Shown in pieces: positions 6,901-15,828 of a stretch of 48,846 bases of DNA. The notes under the pieces were generated by a model that saw only the letters and a program-made list of their open reading frames with translations, searched no databases and had not been told where the DNA came from. This stretch comes from Acidobacteriota bacterium (lineage in GTDB: Bacteria; Acidobacteriota; Terriglobia; Terriglobales; Acidobacteriaceae), in the NCBI GenBank assembly GCA_021836865.1, contig JAKBHH010000018.1:1-48846 (forward strand), in the 5' to 3' direction. A program made the position numbers and the translations under genes. Position 1 is the stretch's first letter. Each line of letters begins with the position of its first letter.

Positions 6901-9061
6901 GCTGCGAGTACCTCCACATTCCCCTGCGCATTGTTTGCCACCACCACGAAGAGAGCATGGTCTGAGGCAACATGGCCCGCACGGCCACCGATGTCCCATG
7001 TCCGCGCGAACTACGAATTCTGAAACTTGCGGCGATGCCATCGGCCCGGCGTTTCATCCCGCGAATGCCGAATCCGGAGCATTCGTCCTGCGGGGAAAAG
7101 CCCTCGCCATCATCGCGGATAGTGAGCTTTACCGAATGTCTTCCACACACCAGACGCAGCTGAATGGTTCGCGGGCGTCCGTGCCTGACTGCGTTCGCAA
7201 TGGCTTCCTGACCAATGCGGAAGAGGGTGTCTCCAATCCTCAGAGGAATCTGTTTCGCATCTCCCCGCACGAAAACCCGGACGGCAATCGGACCTCCCTT
7301 GATGATCGTCAATGCCGCCTGTTCCAGAGCTTTTGCCAGGCCGATTTGCTCCAGATGTCCGGGTCGGAGGGCGGCGATGTTGCGCCTGGCTTCCATGTGC
7401 CCGAATCGTACCAGGTCAACCGTCGATTCCAGTTGTGCCCGCATAACACTGCCGGGCTGGGCCTCTTCACAGAGTGTTTCCAGCTGAAAACCCAATCCGG
7501 CGAAGCTTTGCGCCAGAGTATCGTGCATCTCATGGGCCAGCCGCTCTCGCTCTTCGATCACTGCACGCAAGCGCGAGCGCTTGAAAGAGACGTAGAGCAA
7601 TTGCAGGGCGAACGAAAGGGTAAGGATTCCAAAGATCAACTCGACGACATGTTGCGCACTCCACCATGGGGGCGGCGCCACAACCTGAGCATCTTCGACC
7701 GAGCGCATGAGCAGAGCAAACGGTATCTCATCATGAGTGAAGGCACTGTCAGTTACGCAAATTCCGCGAAGCCGGAGGCGGCTTCCAATTTCAAAGCCAT
7801 GCGGCTCTTCGGCGGGACTCGGGTTTTCTGCAGTCGCCAAAAAGGACTGGTTGCCCTCGGTCAATCTGAGCACTACGGATTTCTCACGAGAGCCCTGTTG
7901 GGAAACCAACCTCCCTTCGGTTTCAATGAACTGCGCATCGAATGCTCCGGTAGCCGCCTGGGACGCGGTGACGGCAACGGGCGGTACGGGGGTATGTGAC
8001 CACAGCAACCTTACGCTGGCGTTACGCAGCACAGAACTGAAGTCATGCAGATCGGCATCGCCGCTGGCCTCGACTGCATCGCCGATCTGGATGGGTCTGC
8101 TTGTGCGCGCTTGCGGGATAGCGATGCCGCCTGACGAGTCTTGGATATAGAGGATCGGCGACACGAGCGTGACCACGCCATGGATGGTGACATGGGAAGG
8201 TATGTTGGGCGCGAGGAGGCGCAGGTTTGCAATGGGTAACGCATGCAAATCGGTCCTATAATCACGCAGTTCGCGCTGAATCGGCGCGGTGTCGCGCTGA
8301 TATTCCGCAAGATCTGTAAGAGCGGGCACAAGTGGGGGTTCATTGGGACCGGCGGGAATCTGACGCCCGATGATGGCCAGCAATTCGCTCTCTGATGCCG
8401 GTCTTAACTCCACGTTGCGCCATACAGCGCCCGTTGAATAGGATTGCAGCCCAAATCTTCCATTCTGGATGCAATGCGGATCGTGCACCGACACAATGGT
8501 TGTGGAACCGTCTTGAGCGGTCGCTTGGGCGGCAATCGTGCATTCGTAAGCGATGACCTTCAGGTGATACCAGGTGCTGGTGTAAACGCCGGAATGAACA
8601 GGGGCCGCGCGAAACTCATGCCAACCGTAGTCTGCTCGGCCCAGGATCAGCGTATCGTCAAGATCGCGCAGACCCGCAAAGTATCCGTGATAGGAGTCCA
8701 CGCCCACTTCTTCCTGCGTCGCTCGAATCACGAAGCCGGCATCGCCCGTCTCGCTGAGCAATTGAATGTCGGCCTCCACCGTGTAGTTATGCCAGTGCGT
8801 GTTGCCGTTCATCAGCTTGGCGCCGCGATCGTCGGCGATGTTCTGCATCGTCCCATTCACAACCTGCCATGTGCCGCCGAACGCCTGCCATCCACCCTGA
8901 TGCACGTGGCTATTTGCATCACCGGCAAAGTCATCATGGAAATAAGGCTCGCGCTGGGTCCAGCCGGCATAGGCAAGCCAGGCCACCGCGCCGGCGCTGA
9001 AGAGCACGAGCGCGGTGGTTGCCGTCCACAAGAGCCATACCCTTGACTGCCTTTGCATCAA
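6884..9061 (-). CDS. Sensor histidine kinase with concanavalin-like and OB-fold-like extracytoplasmic domains (module A)
   Basis: This 725-residue kinase has an N-terminal membrane helix (about 10-32) and a long extracytoplasmic part. About 40-220 looks like a LamG/DUF1080-type concanavalin fold (FGGTWQVVNGTMQN, NYTVEADIQL). About 285-455 looks like an OB-fold repeat (VTIHGVVTLVSPILYIQDSSGG). A second helix at about 472-494 precedes a HisKA_3 domain with phospho-acceptor H513 in EMHDTLAQ and an HATPase domain (GQEAIANAVRHGRP, then DDGEGF and GFGIRGM). It would sense a glycan or a ligand-loaded binding protein in the periplasm. The first codon is TTG at 9061 with a GAGG site; ATG at 9058 is an equal alternative. 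It lies 10 bases after the binding-protein gene. Confidence 0.92.
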   Translation of the reverse strand: MMQRQSRVWLLWTATTALVLFSAGAVAWLAYAGWTQREPYFHDDFAGDANSHVHQGGWQAFGGTWQVVNGTMQNIADDRGAKLMNGNTHWHNYTVEADIQLLSETGDAGFVIRATQEEVGVDSYHGYFAGLRDLDDTLILGRADYGWHEFRAAPVHSGVYTSTWYHLKVIAYECTIAAQATAQDGSTTIVSVHDPHCIQNGRFGLQSYSTGAVWRNVELRPASESELLAIIGRQIPAGPNEPPLVPALTDLAEYQRDTAPIQRELRDYRTDLHALPIANLRLLAPNIPSHVTIHGVVTLVSPILYIQDSSGGIAIPQARTSRPIQIGDAVEASGDADLHDFSSVLRNASVRLLWSHTPVPPVAVTASQAATGAFDAQFIETEGRLVSQQGSREKSVVLRLTEGNQSFLATAENPSPAEEPHGFEIGSRLRLRGICVTDSAFTHDEIPFALLMRSVEDAQVVAPPPWWSAQHVVELIFGILTLSFALQLLYVSFKRSRLRAVIEERERLAHEMHDTLAQSFAGLGFQLETLCEEAQPGSVMRAQLESTVDLVRFGHMEARRNIAALRPGHLEQIGLAKALEQAALTIIKGGPIAVRVFVRGDAKQIPLRIGDTLFRIGQEAIANAVRHGRPRTIQLRLVCGRHSVKLTIRDDGEGFSPQDECSGFGIRGMKRRADGIAASFRIRSSRGHGTSVAVRAMLPQTMLSSWWWQTMRRGMWRYSQHGKAL

Positions 9062-9071
9062 TGCCGCAACC

Positions 9072-10070
9072 TCATGACTTGAACCAAGCCAGGTCGAGGA
9101 TCTCTTTTAGCGCGTCGGAGTCAATGTTCTCGCGCGTAACCAGGAGCGGTTCAACGACGACATATCCCTGTCTGGCTGCTCCGTTCAACTCGCTGTCCAT
9201 CAGCTCCATGGCGGCACGGCCCATTTGGTTTGTGTTCTGGACAACGACCGAGTCGATCTGCCCCGTGCGGATCGGCGCGAGGATGTTCTGATCAAAGCCC
9301 ACCAGGCGGGTCGTTAATGTTCGATTGAATTCCGTCAGCGCATAGAAGGCGCCACGGGTCGAGGCCTCAGTTAATGCGACGATCGCGCCCACAGGAGGGC
9401 CCTCAACAAGTAGCTTCTCCGCGACCTGCTGTTCCTGTGACACGGTGGGCAAGGCCAGGCTGCGAAACACGACCTGTATGCCGGGATACTCGTCGGCCAG
9501 CGTTGTCTCAAGGCTTCGCGCGCGCTCGGCGGTACTGGTCAATTGCTTGCTGATCCCCAGGATTGCAACCGAACCGTGGCCTTTCAGCAGCATGCCGATC
9601 CGGCGCGCGGCCAACTGCCCGCCCCGCTGTTCGTCATTCACCACATAGGCAAGATTTTTTCCCGGAGCAAGCCCGAGGTCGGTACCGACGACTACGACCG
9701 GTGTGCCGCCCTGCAGGGCGTTATGCACAGAGGTGCGCAAGGGCAAAGCCTCTACGGGAGAAATGATGACTCCACTGACGCCACGCTTGAGCACTTGTGC
9801 GAGGATTTCAATCTGGCCCTGTACGTCATCCTCGCGCATTGGGGCATTCCAGTAAACGTTTAAGCCGTAGTTGCCAGCCGCACGTTCAACGCCCGTATGC
9901 TCGGCCTCCCAAAGCCACGTGCCGGATGTCCTCGGGATCACGGCGATGGTAGGCGACGTTGTCTTGCAACCGGTCATCACGAATCCAGCCAGGCAGAGTC
10001 CGACGGAAAAGCAGGCCGAGGTCGTCCGCCTCCAATTCACAGGAGCCATGTATAAGATTCTTCGATTCAT
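9072..10070 (-). CDS. Periplasmic sugar-binding lipoprotein, LacI/ribose-binding type (module A)
   Basis: This 332-residue type I periplasmic binding protein has a basic N-terminus, a hydrophobic stretch and a lipobox-like end (VMTG-C35). The mature part has the usual two-lobed ribose-binding order: TIAVIPRT, then GVSGVIISPVEA, TPVVVVGTD, a GGQLAARRIG helix, GSVAILGI, and LVGFDQNI before RTGQIDSVVVQN. No ABC permease or ATPase is nearby; the next genes are a histidine kinase and a response regulator. I infer that it presents sugar to the kinase rather than to a transporter. ATG at 10049 is an alternative start, but 10070 gives the better basic N-region. Confidence 0.87.
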   Translation of the reverse strand: MNRRILYMAPVNWRRTTSACFSVGLCLAGFVMTGCKTTSPTIAVIPRTSGTWLWEAEHTGVERAAGNYGLNVYWNAPMREDDVQGQIEILAQVLKRGVSGVIISPVEALPLRTSVHNALQGGTPVVVVGTDLGLAPGKNLAYVVNDEQRGGQLAARRIGMLLKGHGSVAILGISKQLTSTAERARSLETTLADEYPGIQVVFRSLALPTVSQEQQVAEKLLVEGPPVGAIVALTEASTRGAFYALTEFNRTLTTRLVGFDQNILAPIRTGQIDSVVVQNTNQMGRAAMELMDSELNGAARQGYVVVEPLLVTRENIDSDALKEILDLAWFKS

Positions 10071-10389
10071 TCGCTTACTGCGTTTTCCTACATTCTACGC
10101 GGCTCTGCCCTGGAGCCACGCCGCTGGAATGTCCACCATGGTACACCTGCACCATATGCAGCGCATACGCCCTCCTCTAGTATTGGCGTGCCTTCAGAAC
10201 TGGTTTCAAGACATACCGCAATCCACCGGGCGCACTCAGAGCGAGTGGAAGAGGTTACCGCTGAAGCAACGCGGCGCGGCCGGCAGAGTAAACGCTTGCT
10301 GACGCCGTCGATCAGCACAAAGAGGCCGCAGCGTACACATCCTGTGTTGCGCCTGTAGGCCCCCAGCATGTCATCGCCAGGAGGAGACA
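10071..10389. promoter_or_regulatory. Divergent control region of module A
   Basis: This 319-bp gap separates the sensor operon (-) from the TonB receptor (+), so promoters for both must lie here or close by. On the minus strand a TAGAAT hexamer (10092-10097) sits about 22 bases before the binding-protein start, but without a good -35. A strong aggagg site (10380-10385) precedes the receptor. I see no clear operator palindrome. Confidence 0.45.
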
Positions 10390-13300
10390 GTGAGCATGCA
10401 ATTAAGTTTTAACACCCCGGCGCTTCGCTTGGAGCCACGCGCAACCGGTGGGAGGGGAATACGGTCAATCCTTTGCGGCTTGATGTGCGCCGCCTTGGCA
10501 TTGGTGACCCTCCCGTGCCTTGCGCAATACAGCGCTAATATTCAGGGGACCGTGCAGGACCCAAGCGGCGCGGGAGTCAATGGGGCGCATTTGCATCTCA
10601 TCAACCAGAAGACCGGCCAGAGTTCGGCCGCACTCTCGGACGCTTCGGGGACCTATCGCTTCATCAGCCTTGCACCCGGACAATATCAACTGGAAGCGCA
10701 AGCAACGGGTTTCGGAAAGACCAGCATTGCTCTTACGCTTGAAACCAACCAGACTCTTGCGGTTCCGGTGACGCTGACGATTGCGTCGGCTAACACGACC
10801 ATTGCAGTCACAGGCCAGCCTCCTGTTCTGGATACCGCCGAAAGTCGTAATCAGTTGACGATCGAATCGGATGAGGTTGCTACCCTGCCACTTGCCGGCC
10901 GCAGCATGATCTCACTTGTCACCATGGCGCCGGGCATAACTGGGCTGGGCATTGTGGCCGGCGGCTCACCGGGATCGGCGCCGGATAACTTCTCAACTGA
11001 AACACAGGTTGATTCCAGCGCCAACGGCCAGGGAGCGGTCGGTAACCTGTATATCGTCGATGGTCTCGATGTAACCAGCGCCATCCGGCCGGGCGTGTTG
11101 AACCTGACCCCAAACCCGGATTCTGTGCAGGAGACCAGTATCCAGGTGAATACGTACACCGTGGACTACGGTCGTGCCAGTTCCCTTCAGATGGCGATGA
11201 CGACAAAGGCCGGCGGAGACAGATTCCACGGAAGCGCCAGCGACTACTTCAATAATCAGCAACTGTGGACACACTCGCAGTTCAACGGAGGAGTCGCATT
11301 CGCTCCATTCCACAGCAACAACATGTCTGGAACGATTGGCGGCCCGATCATCCCCCATCATCAGGCATTCTTCTTCTTCGCCATTGAACCGCTGCGGGAA
11401 GCAAGTTCGACAGGCAATGCGCTTGTCTCGTTTGAGGACCCACAGTTTACGGCCTGGGCGAAGTCGAACTATCCAAACTCTCTGGGCACAAGCATCCTGT
11501 CAAACTACCCGGCAAAAGCCACGAATCCGACCGTCTCCCAGACGGCTGCCCAGTACTTTGGCGCAAACAATTGCGACAACACGGCGACAGGAGGAAGCAA
11601 CACCGGCAACGGCGTCCCGTGCGCTCTTCCAGTTTTCGATAACGGTCTGTTCAATGCGACAAGCTTCCGCAATGGCATGCAGTGGAACGCACGCATCGAC
11701 AAGAACTTCACCAACGACCGCATTTATGGAAACATCTATCGGACGACTCTGAGCACGGGCGGCCCAGCGTTGCGACCGGCATTCACCACCACTTCGAATT
11801 ACTACACCTGGGCTTGGCAGGCTAACGAGACCCATACCTTTTCGCCCAACACCCTTAATGAGGCCATCGTGGGAGGGATGCGCGTGGAAGGCATCTCGCC
11901 CTCCTCGGGGGACTTCAAAGTCCCAGTCGTCAATGTTCAGGGGTTAGGGACGGGCTTCGGAGACGGCTTTGCTCTGGGAGATTTCATCCAGCATAACTAT
12001 CACTGGCGGGATGTGCTCACACATATTCATGGCGCACATACGCTGAAGGCCGGCATTGAGGGATGGATGGGCGACGACGTCGAGCTGTTCCAGGGCCCGT
12101 ACGACCTCCCGACCTTCTATTTCACCAGCATGCTCAACCTGGTGCAGGACGCTCCGTACAACGAAACAGGGGTGATGTACAACCCGGTTACCGGCCAGCA
12201 TGTGGAATGGAACTGGAATGCAGCGAGTCGCACTTACGGGATGTTTGTGGAAGATACCTGGAAGGCTCGCAAGAACCTAACACTGAATTACGGCGTTCGC
12301 TGGGACGACTTTGGTAATCCGTACTCGCGCAGCCCGCTTACCATCTTCGGAAACTTCTACCAGGGCCCTGGCGCAACGATCAACGAGCAGATTGCCAACG
12401 GCTTCGTGCGGCAAACAACCCATGCGCTCAACCATTCCATCACGGATATTTTCAGTCCGCGGGTGGGCGTGGCCTGGGACATCGCAGGAAACAGCCAATG
12501 GGTACTGCATGGCGGCACCGGAATCTTCCACAATTGGCCGACCATGGCCAATGTGCAGGAACAGTACCGCGGCAACCCACCTGGGCCGATTAACCCAACA
12601 TTCTACGCTGGTACTGCGCATGCGCCCGTGTGGGGATTGGGCACTACGAATACACCGCCATTCGGGTATACCTATCCCACACTTACTCCGGCGCCGCTGA
12701 ATGCCCAAGGTGGCATTACCGGATTGCAGTTTGGGATTGGAGCGATCGATCCCAATCTGAAAACGCCGATCACTTACATCTACTCTGCTCAATTGGAGCA
12801 TCCGCTCACTCACACCTTCGTGGCCAGCGTCGGCTACTCCGGAGCACGCGCAACGCGTCAACTCTCTGGCGGCGGACAGGTTTACAACGTGAGCTACGGC
12901 GTCGACATCAACAGTTATCCGGGCGATCTGATCATCAACCATAAGACCGTCCCCACGCGCCTCAACCAGAGCTTTGGCGCCATCTACGACACGCGGAACG
13001 ACAGGCGCTCCACCTTCAATGCCTTTATTGCCGATTTGCGGGGGCGGTTTGCCGGCACAGGATTTGTCGATCTCTCCTACACGCGCTCCGTGTCAAAGGA
13101 CGACACCCAGGTCTATCCAACTTGGACGAATCCAGGGCAATACTTTGCGCACTCTAACTGGGACTCGCCGAACAGGCTGTCTGCGACCTTCAACTACAAC
13201 CTGCACGGAATGAATCACGGTGCTGGATTTCTGGGCCGCACTACAGGCGGTTGGGGCGTGAGCGGAACGGTTGTTTCACAGTCCGGCTACCCGTTTACTG

Positions 13301-13764
13301 TGGCCAACTATAACCCGTTTAGCCCGATCTGTGCCACGATGCCCTGTGCTCCCGGTGCTCCCTGGATTGGTAACAGCGGAGGCGACTTCAACGCCGACGG
13401 AGATAACTACGACTACCCCAATGTTTCGTCATACAGCATCCCCAACAGCAGAAAGAGCTGGCTGAAGGGCGTGTTTGCGGGCAACCCGAACCAGGTCGCA
13501 TCGCCCGCTTTTGGGACCGGCGAAGGCACTGAACAGTACAACGGATTCCGCGGGCCAAGCTTCTTTGAGACCAATGCCACGCTCTTAAAAGACACCAAAA
13601 TTAAGGAGAGTGTGAATGCGCAGTTTCGTGTTGACTTTTTCAATCTCTTCCACAACTCCAACCTGCAGAATCCCGATGTCAACATGACGGACGGCAACTT
13701 CGGGCGATCAACGTCACAGTACGAGCCGCGCTGGATTCAGCTTGGTGCAAACGTAAGCTTTTAG
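10390..13764 (+). CDS. TonB-dependent receptor with carboxypeptidase-regulatory-like N-terminus (module A)
   Basis: This 1,124-residue outer-membrane receptor is expected to import oligosaccharides with TonB energy. A signal peptide ends near residue 45 (PCLAQ). A carboxypeptidase-regulatory-like domain (about 50-140, ANIQGTVQDPSGAGVNGA) is followed by a plug (about 145-270, YIVDGLDVTSAIRPGVLNL) and a long beta barrel ending in the outer-membrane F. It is clearly paralogous to the receptor starting at 33181; the plug stretch SIQVNTYTVDYGRAS occurs in both. The start is GTG at 10390 with a strong aggagg site; ATG at 10396 is possible. Expression is probably controlled by the divergent two-component system. 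Confidence 0.93.
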   Translation: MSMQLSFNTPALRLEPRATGGRGIRSILCGLMCAALALVTLPCLAQYSANIQGTVQDPSGAGVNGAHLHLINQKTGQSSAALSDASGTYRFISLAPGQYQLEAQATGFGKTSIALTLETNQTLAVPVTLTIASANTTIAVTGQPPVLDTAESRNQLTIESDEVATLPLAGRSMISLVTMAPGITGLGIVAGGSPGSAPDNFSTETQVDSSANGQGAVGNLYIVDGLDVTSAIRPGVLNLTPNPDSVQETSIQVNTYTVDYGRASSLQMAMTTKAGGDRFHGSASDYFNNQQLWTHSQFNGGVAFAPFHSNNMSGTIGGPIIPHHQAFFFFAIEPLREASSTGNALVSFEDPQFTAWAKSNYPNSLGTSILSNYPAKATNPTVSQTAAQYFGANNCDNTATGGSNTGNGVPCALPVFDNGLFNATSFRNGMQWNARIDKNFTNDRIYGNIYRTTLSTGGPALRPAFTTTSNYYTWAWQANETHTFSPNTLNEAIVGGMRVEGISPSSGDFKVPVVNVQGLGTGFGDGFALGDFIQHNYHWRDVLTHIHGAHTLKAGIEGWMGDDVELFQGPYDLPTFYFTSMLNLVQDAPYNETGVMYNPVTGQHVEWNWNAASRTYGMFVEDTWKARKNLTLNYGVRWDDFGNPYSRSPLTIFGNFYQGPGATINEQIANGFVRQTTHALNHSITDIFSPRVGVAWDIAGNSQWVLHGGTGIFHNWPTMANVQEQYRGNPPGPINPTFYAGTAHAPVWGLGTTNTPPFGYTYPTLTPAPLNAQGGITGLQFGIGAIDPNLKTPITYIYSAQLEHPLTHTFVASVGYSGARATRQLSGGGQVYNVSYGVDINSYPGDLIINHKTVPTRLNQSFGAIYDTRNDRRSTFNAFIADLRGRFAGTGFVDLSYTRSVSKDDTQVYPTWTNPGQYFAHSNWDSPNRLSATFNYNLHGMNHGAGFLGRTTGGWGVSGTVVSQSGYPFTVANYNPFSPICATMPCAPGAPWIGNSGGDFNADGDNYDYPNVSSYSIPNSRKSWLKGVFAGNPNQVASPAFGTGEGTEQYNGFRGPSFFETNATLLKDTKIKESVNAQFRVDFFNLFHNSNLQNPDVNMTDGNFGRSTSQYEPRWIQLGANVSF

Positions 13765-13809
13765 AAGCCGCAGGAATTCGATGTGTTTTCCTCGCGCTTC
13801 CACCTGAGC

Positions 13810-13841
13810 AGTGGAGCGGCTGACAAGAATGCCGCTCCACT
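13810..13841 (+). terminator. Hairpin after the module A TonB receptor
   Basis: A perfect 11-bp stem, agtggagcggc / gccgctccact, with a 10-base loop starts 45 bases after the receptor stop and runs into tccttttcct. It fits a factor-independent terminator. Because the GH127 gene starts only 55 bases later, it could also act as a partial terminator or a 3' stabiliser that keeps the receptor mRNA in excess. Confidence 0.75.
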
Positions 13842-13895
13842 CCTTTTCCTAAGCCGCATTCATAAAGATTCTTATTCCTTCACCGGCGAGACACG

Positions 13896-15755
13896 ATGAA
13901 AAAGGTTACTCGGAGACGATTTTTCTCTCTTGGGGCGGCGGCATCCGGAGCCGCCCTTGCTCATAACTCTTTGGCAATGGCTTCCCCACGGGCCGCAGCC
14001 AGTGTTCCGTCCGTCGCCATTGCCCCGGCCATTCGCACCTTCGGCTATAGCCAGATAGAGTTGCTCGAGGGCCCTATGCGCCAGCAGTTTGATACCAACC
14101 ACCAGTTCTTTCTGGAGCTCGACGACGACAGGCTCCTCAAGCCGTTTCGCCAGCGTGCCGGCTTGAAGGCGCCTGGCGAAGATATGGGAGGTTGGTACGA
14201 CAACGACCCGGCCTTCAATGGAACGGGCAGCTTTCACGGCTTTATCCCAGGTCATAGCTTCGGTCAATATCTCTCCGGTCTGGCCCGTGCTTATGCGGTC
14301 ACCGGGTCAAAACCTACCCAGGAAAAGATACAACGACTTGTTCAACAGTTTGCGCCCACCGTCTGCTCGCGCTTCTATAACGACTACCACTTGCCCGCGT
14401 ACACATATGACAAAACGAGCTGCGGACTAATCGATGCGTATCGTTTAGCCGGTGATACGAGCGCGCTTGCTATCCATGCCGCGGCTACCGAGGCTGTCGT
14501 GCCGCATCTTCCCGAGAAGGCTCTGTCGCGCAAGGAGCAGTGCGCACGTCCGCACAAGGATCCAGCCTACTGCTGGGATGAAACATACACCTTGCCCGAG
14601 AACCTCCTTCTCGCATACCGCCTGAGGGGCAGCCCGCGCTATCGTGAACTGGCAATCCGATTTACCGAGGACGACCTTTACTTCGATCCGCTGGCGCGCG
14701 GCGAAAATGTCCTGCCCGGAGAACATGCCTACAGTCATGTGAACGCCTTCAGCTCTGCCATGCAGGTTTACCTGGTCATGGGCAGCCAGAAACATCTTCG
14801 TGCCGCCCAAAATGGCTTTGGGTTTTTGCGCTCGACGCAAAGCTTTGCCACGGGCGGATGGGGGCCTGACGAGTTGTTTCGTCCGCCGGGAAGCGGTGAG
14901 ATCGGCGCCAGCCTCAGCAAGTCTCATGCGGGCTTTGAGACTCCATGCGGCGCATACGCCCACTTCAAGATTGGACGCTATTTGCTTTCAGCGACCGGCG
15001 ACAGCCGCTACGGCGATAGCATGGAGAGCGTTCTCTACAACACAATCCTCGGTGCGAAACCTCTGAAGGAAGATGGCTCGAGCTTTTACTACTCCGACTA
15101 CAATATGCAGGCGCACAAGAGTTACCATCCAGACAAGTGGCCCTGCTGTTCGGGAACCTTTCCGCAGATTACGGCAGATTACGGCATCAGCTCCTACTTC
15201 CATGACGCGGACGGCATCTATGTCAATCTCTATGTTCCCTCGCGGTTAAGATGGAGCCAGCATGGCGCGAGCTTATCGCTGACGCAGCGCACTGAATATC
15301 CTCATGCCGCGCATACTGAGCTTGAGGTGCAGGCTGATCGCGATACGGCCTTTGCCATGCGTCTGCGTATTCCTGCATGGGCCGGTCCAAAGACTTCTCT
15401 TTCCATCAATGGCCAACGCGTGAATGCGGAACTGGCCCCCGGACGCTTTGCCGCCGTTTCCAGGACATGGAAAAATGGTGATCGCATTGCTCTTGAGTTC
15501 GATATTCCACTCAGCCTGCAGACGGTCGATCTTCAACACGCACGCCTTGTGGCGCTCGCGCACGGCTCGCTTGCGCTGTTTGCGATTCAGCCATCCGCTG
15601 CTCCTGTCACCCGCGCCAGCCTCCTCAGTGCCCGGCAATTGTCCAACGGTTCACTCGACTGGGAGACGACGGCCGATGCCAGAAAACTGGCGTTCAAACC
15701 GTTTCAAGCGATCGGAGCTGAGCAATATCGGCTTTATCAGGAGGTGCTTGCGTGA
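13896..15755 (+). CDS. Tat-exported GH127-type glycoside hydrolase (COG3533/DUF1680)
   Basis: This 619-residue enzyme has a Tat signal (VTRRRFFSLGAAASGAA). An (alpha/alpha)6-barrel catalytic region fills about residues 50-450 and beta-sandwich domains follow. In the GH127 beta-L-arabinofuranosidase family a Zn site is made by a Glu, a Cys and a Cys pair, with one Cys as nucleophile. Here the Cys pair is C417-C418 (WPCCSGT), the upstream ligands appear as E348 and C351 (FETPCG), and E326 (GPDELF) is an acid/base candidate. The ligand pair is spaced ExxC rather than ExC, so this is a divergent branch. It is likely to cleave L-arabinofuranosides or related residues in the periplasm. The gene lies after the receptor hairpin and leads into the TPR gene. 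Confidence 0.85.
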   Translation: MKKVTRRRFFSLGAAASGAALAHNSLAMASPRAAASVPSVAIAPAIRTFGYSQIELLEGPMRQQFDTNHQFFLELDDDRLLKPFRQRAGLKAPGEDMGGWYDNDPAFNGTGSFHGFIPGHSFGQYLSGLARAYAVTGSKPTQEKIQRLVQQFAPTVCSRFYNDYHLPAYTYDKTSCGLIDAYRLAGDTSALAIHAAATEAVVPHLPEKALSRKEQCARPHKDPAYCWDETYTLPENLLLAYRLRGSPRYRELAIRFTEDDLYFDPLARGENVLPGEHAYSHVNAFSSAMQVYLVMGSQKHLRAAQNGFGFLRSTQSFATGGWGPDELFRPPGSGEIGASLSKSHAGFETPCGAYAHFKIGRYLLSATGDSRYGDSMESVLYNTILGAKPLKEDGSSFYYSDYNMQAHKSYHPDKWPCCSGTFPQITADYGISSYFHDADGIYVNLYVPSRLRWSQHGASLSLTQRTEYPHAAHTELEVQADRDTAFAMRLRIPAWAGPKTSLSINGQRVNAELAPGRFAAVSRTWKNGDRIALEFDIPLSLQTVDLQHARLVALAHGSLALFAIQPSAAPVTRASLLSARQLSNGSLDWETTADARKLAFKPFQAIGAEQYRLYQEVLA

Positions 15756-15828
15756 ATGCGTCGTTGGAGCGACGATGGATTGGAGGGAGTCACTTCCAGT
15801 CCTTCCGGAAGTGAGGGGGATTTCGCTT

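Noticed and set aside
6899..7999. 366-residue open frame on the plus strand over the kinase gene
   Set aside because: It is antisense to the well-supported HATPase and HisKA regions and has no recognisable domain.
15424..15828. Longer N-terminus for the module A TPR protein
   Set aside because: The added residues lie in another frame of the GH127 gene, and the signal peptide would become internal.
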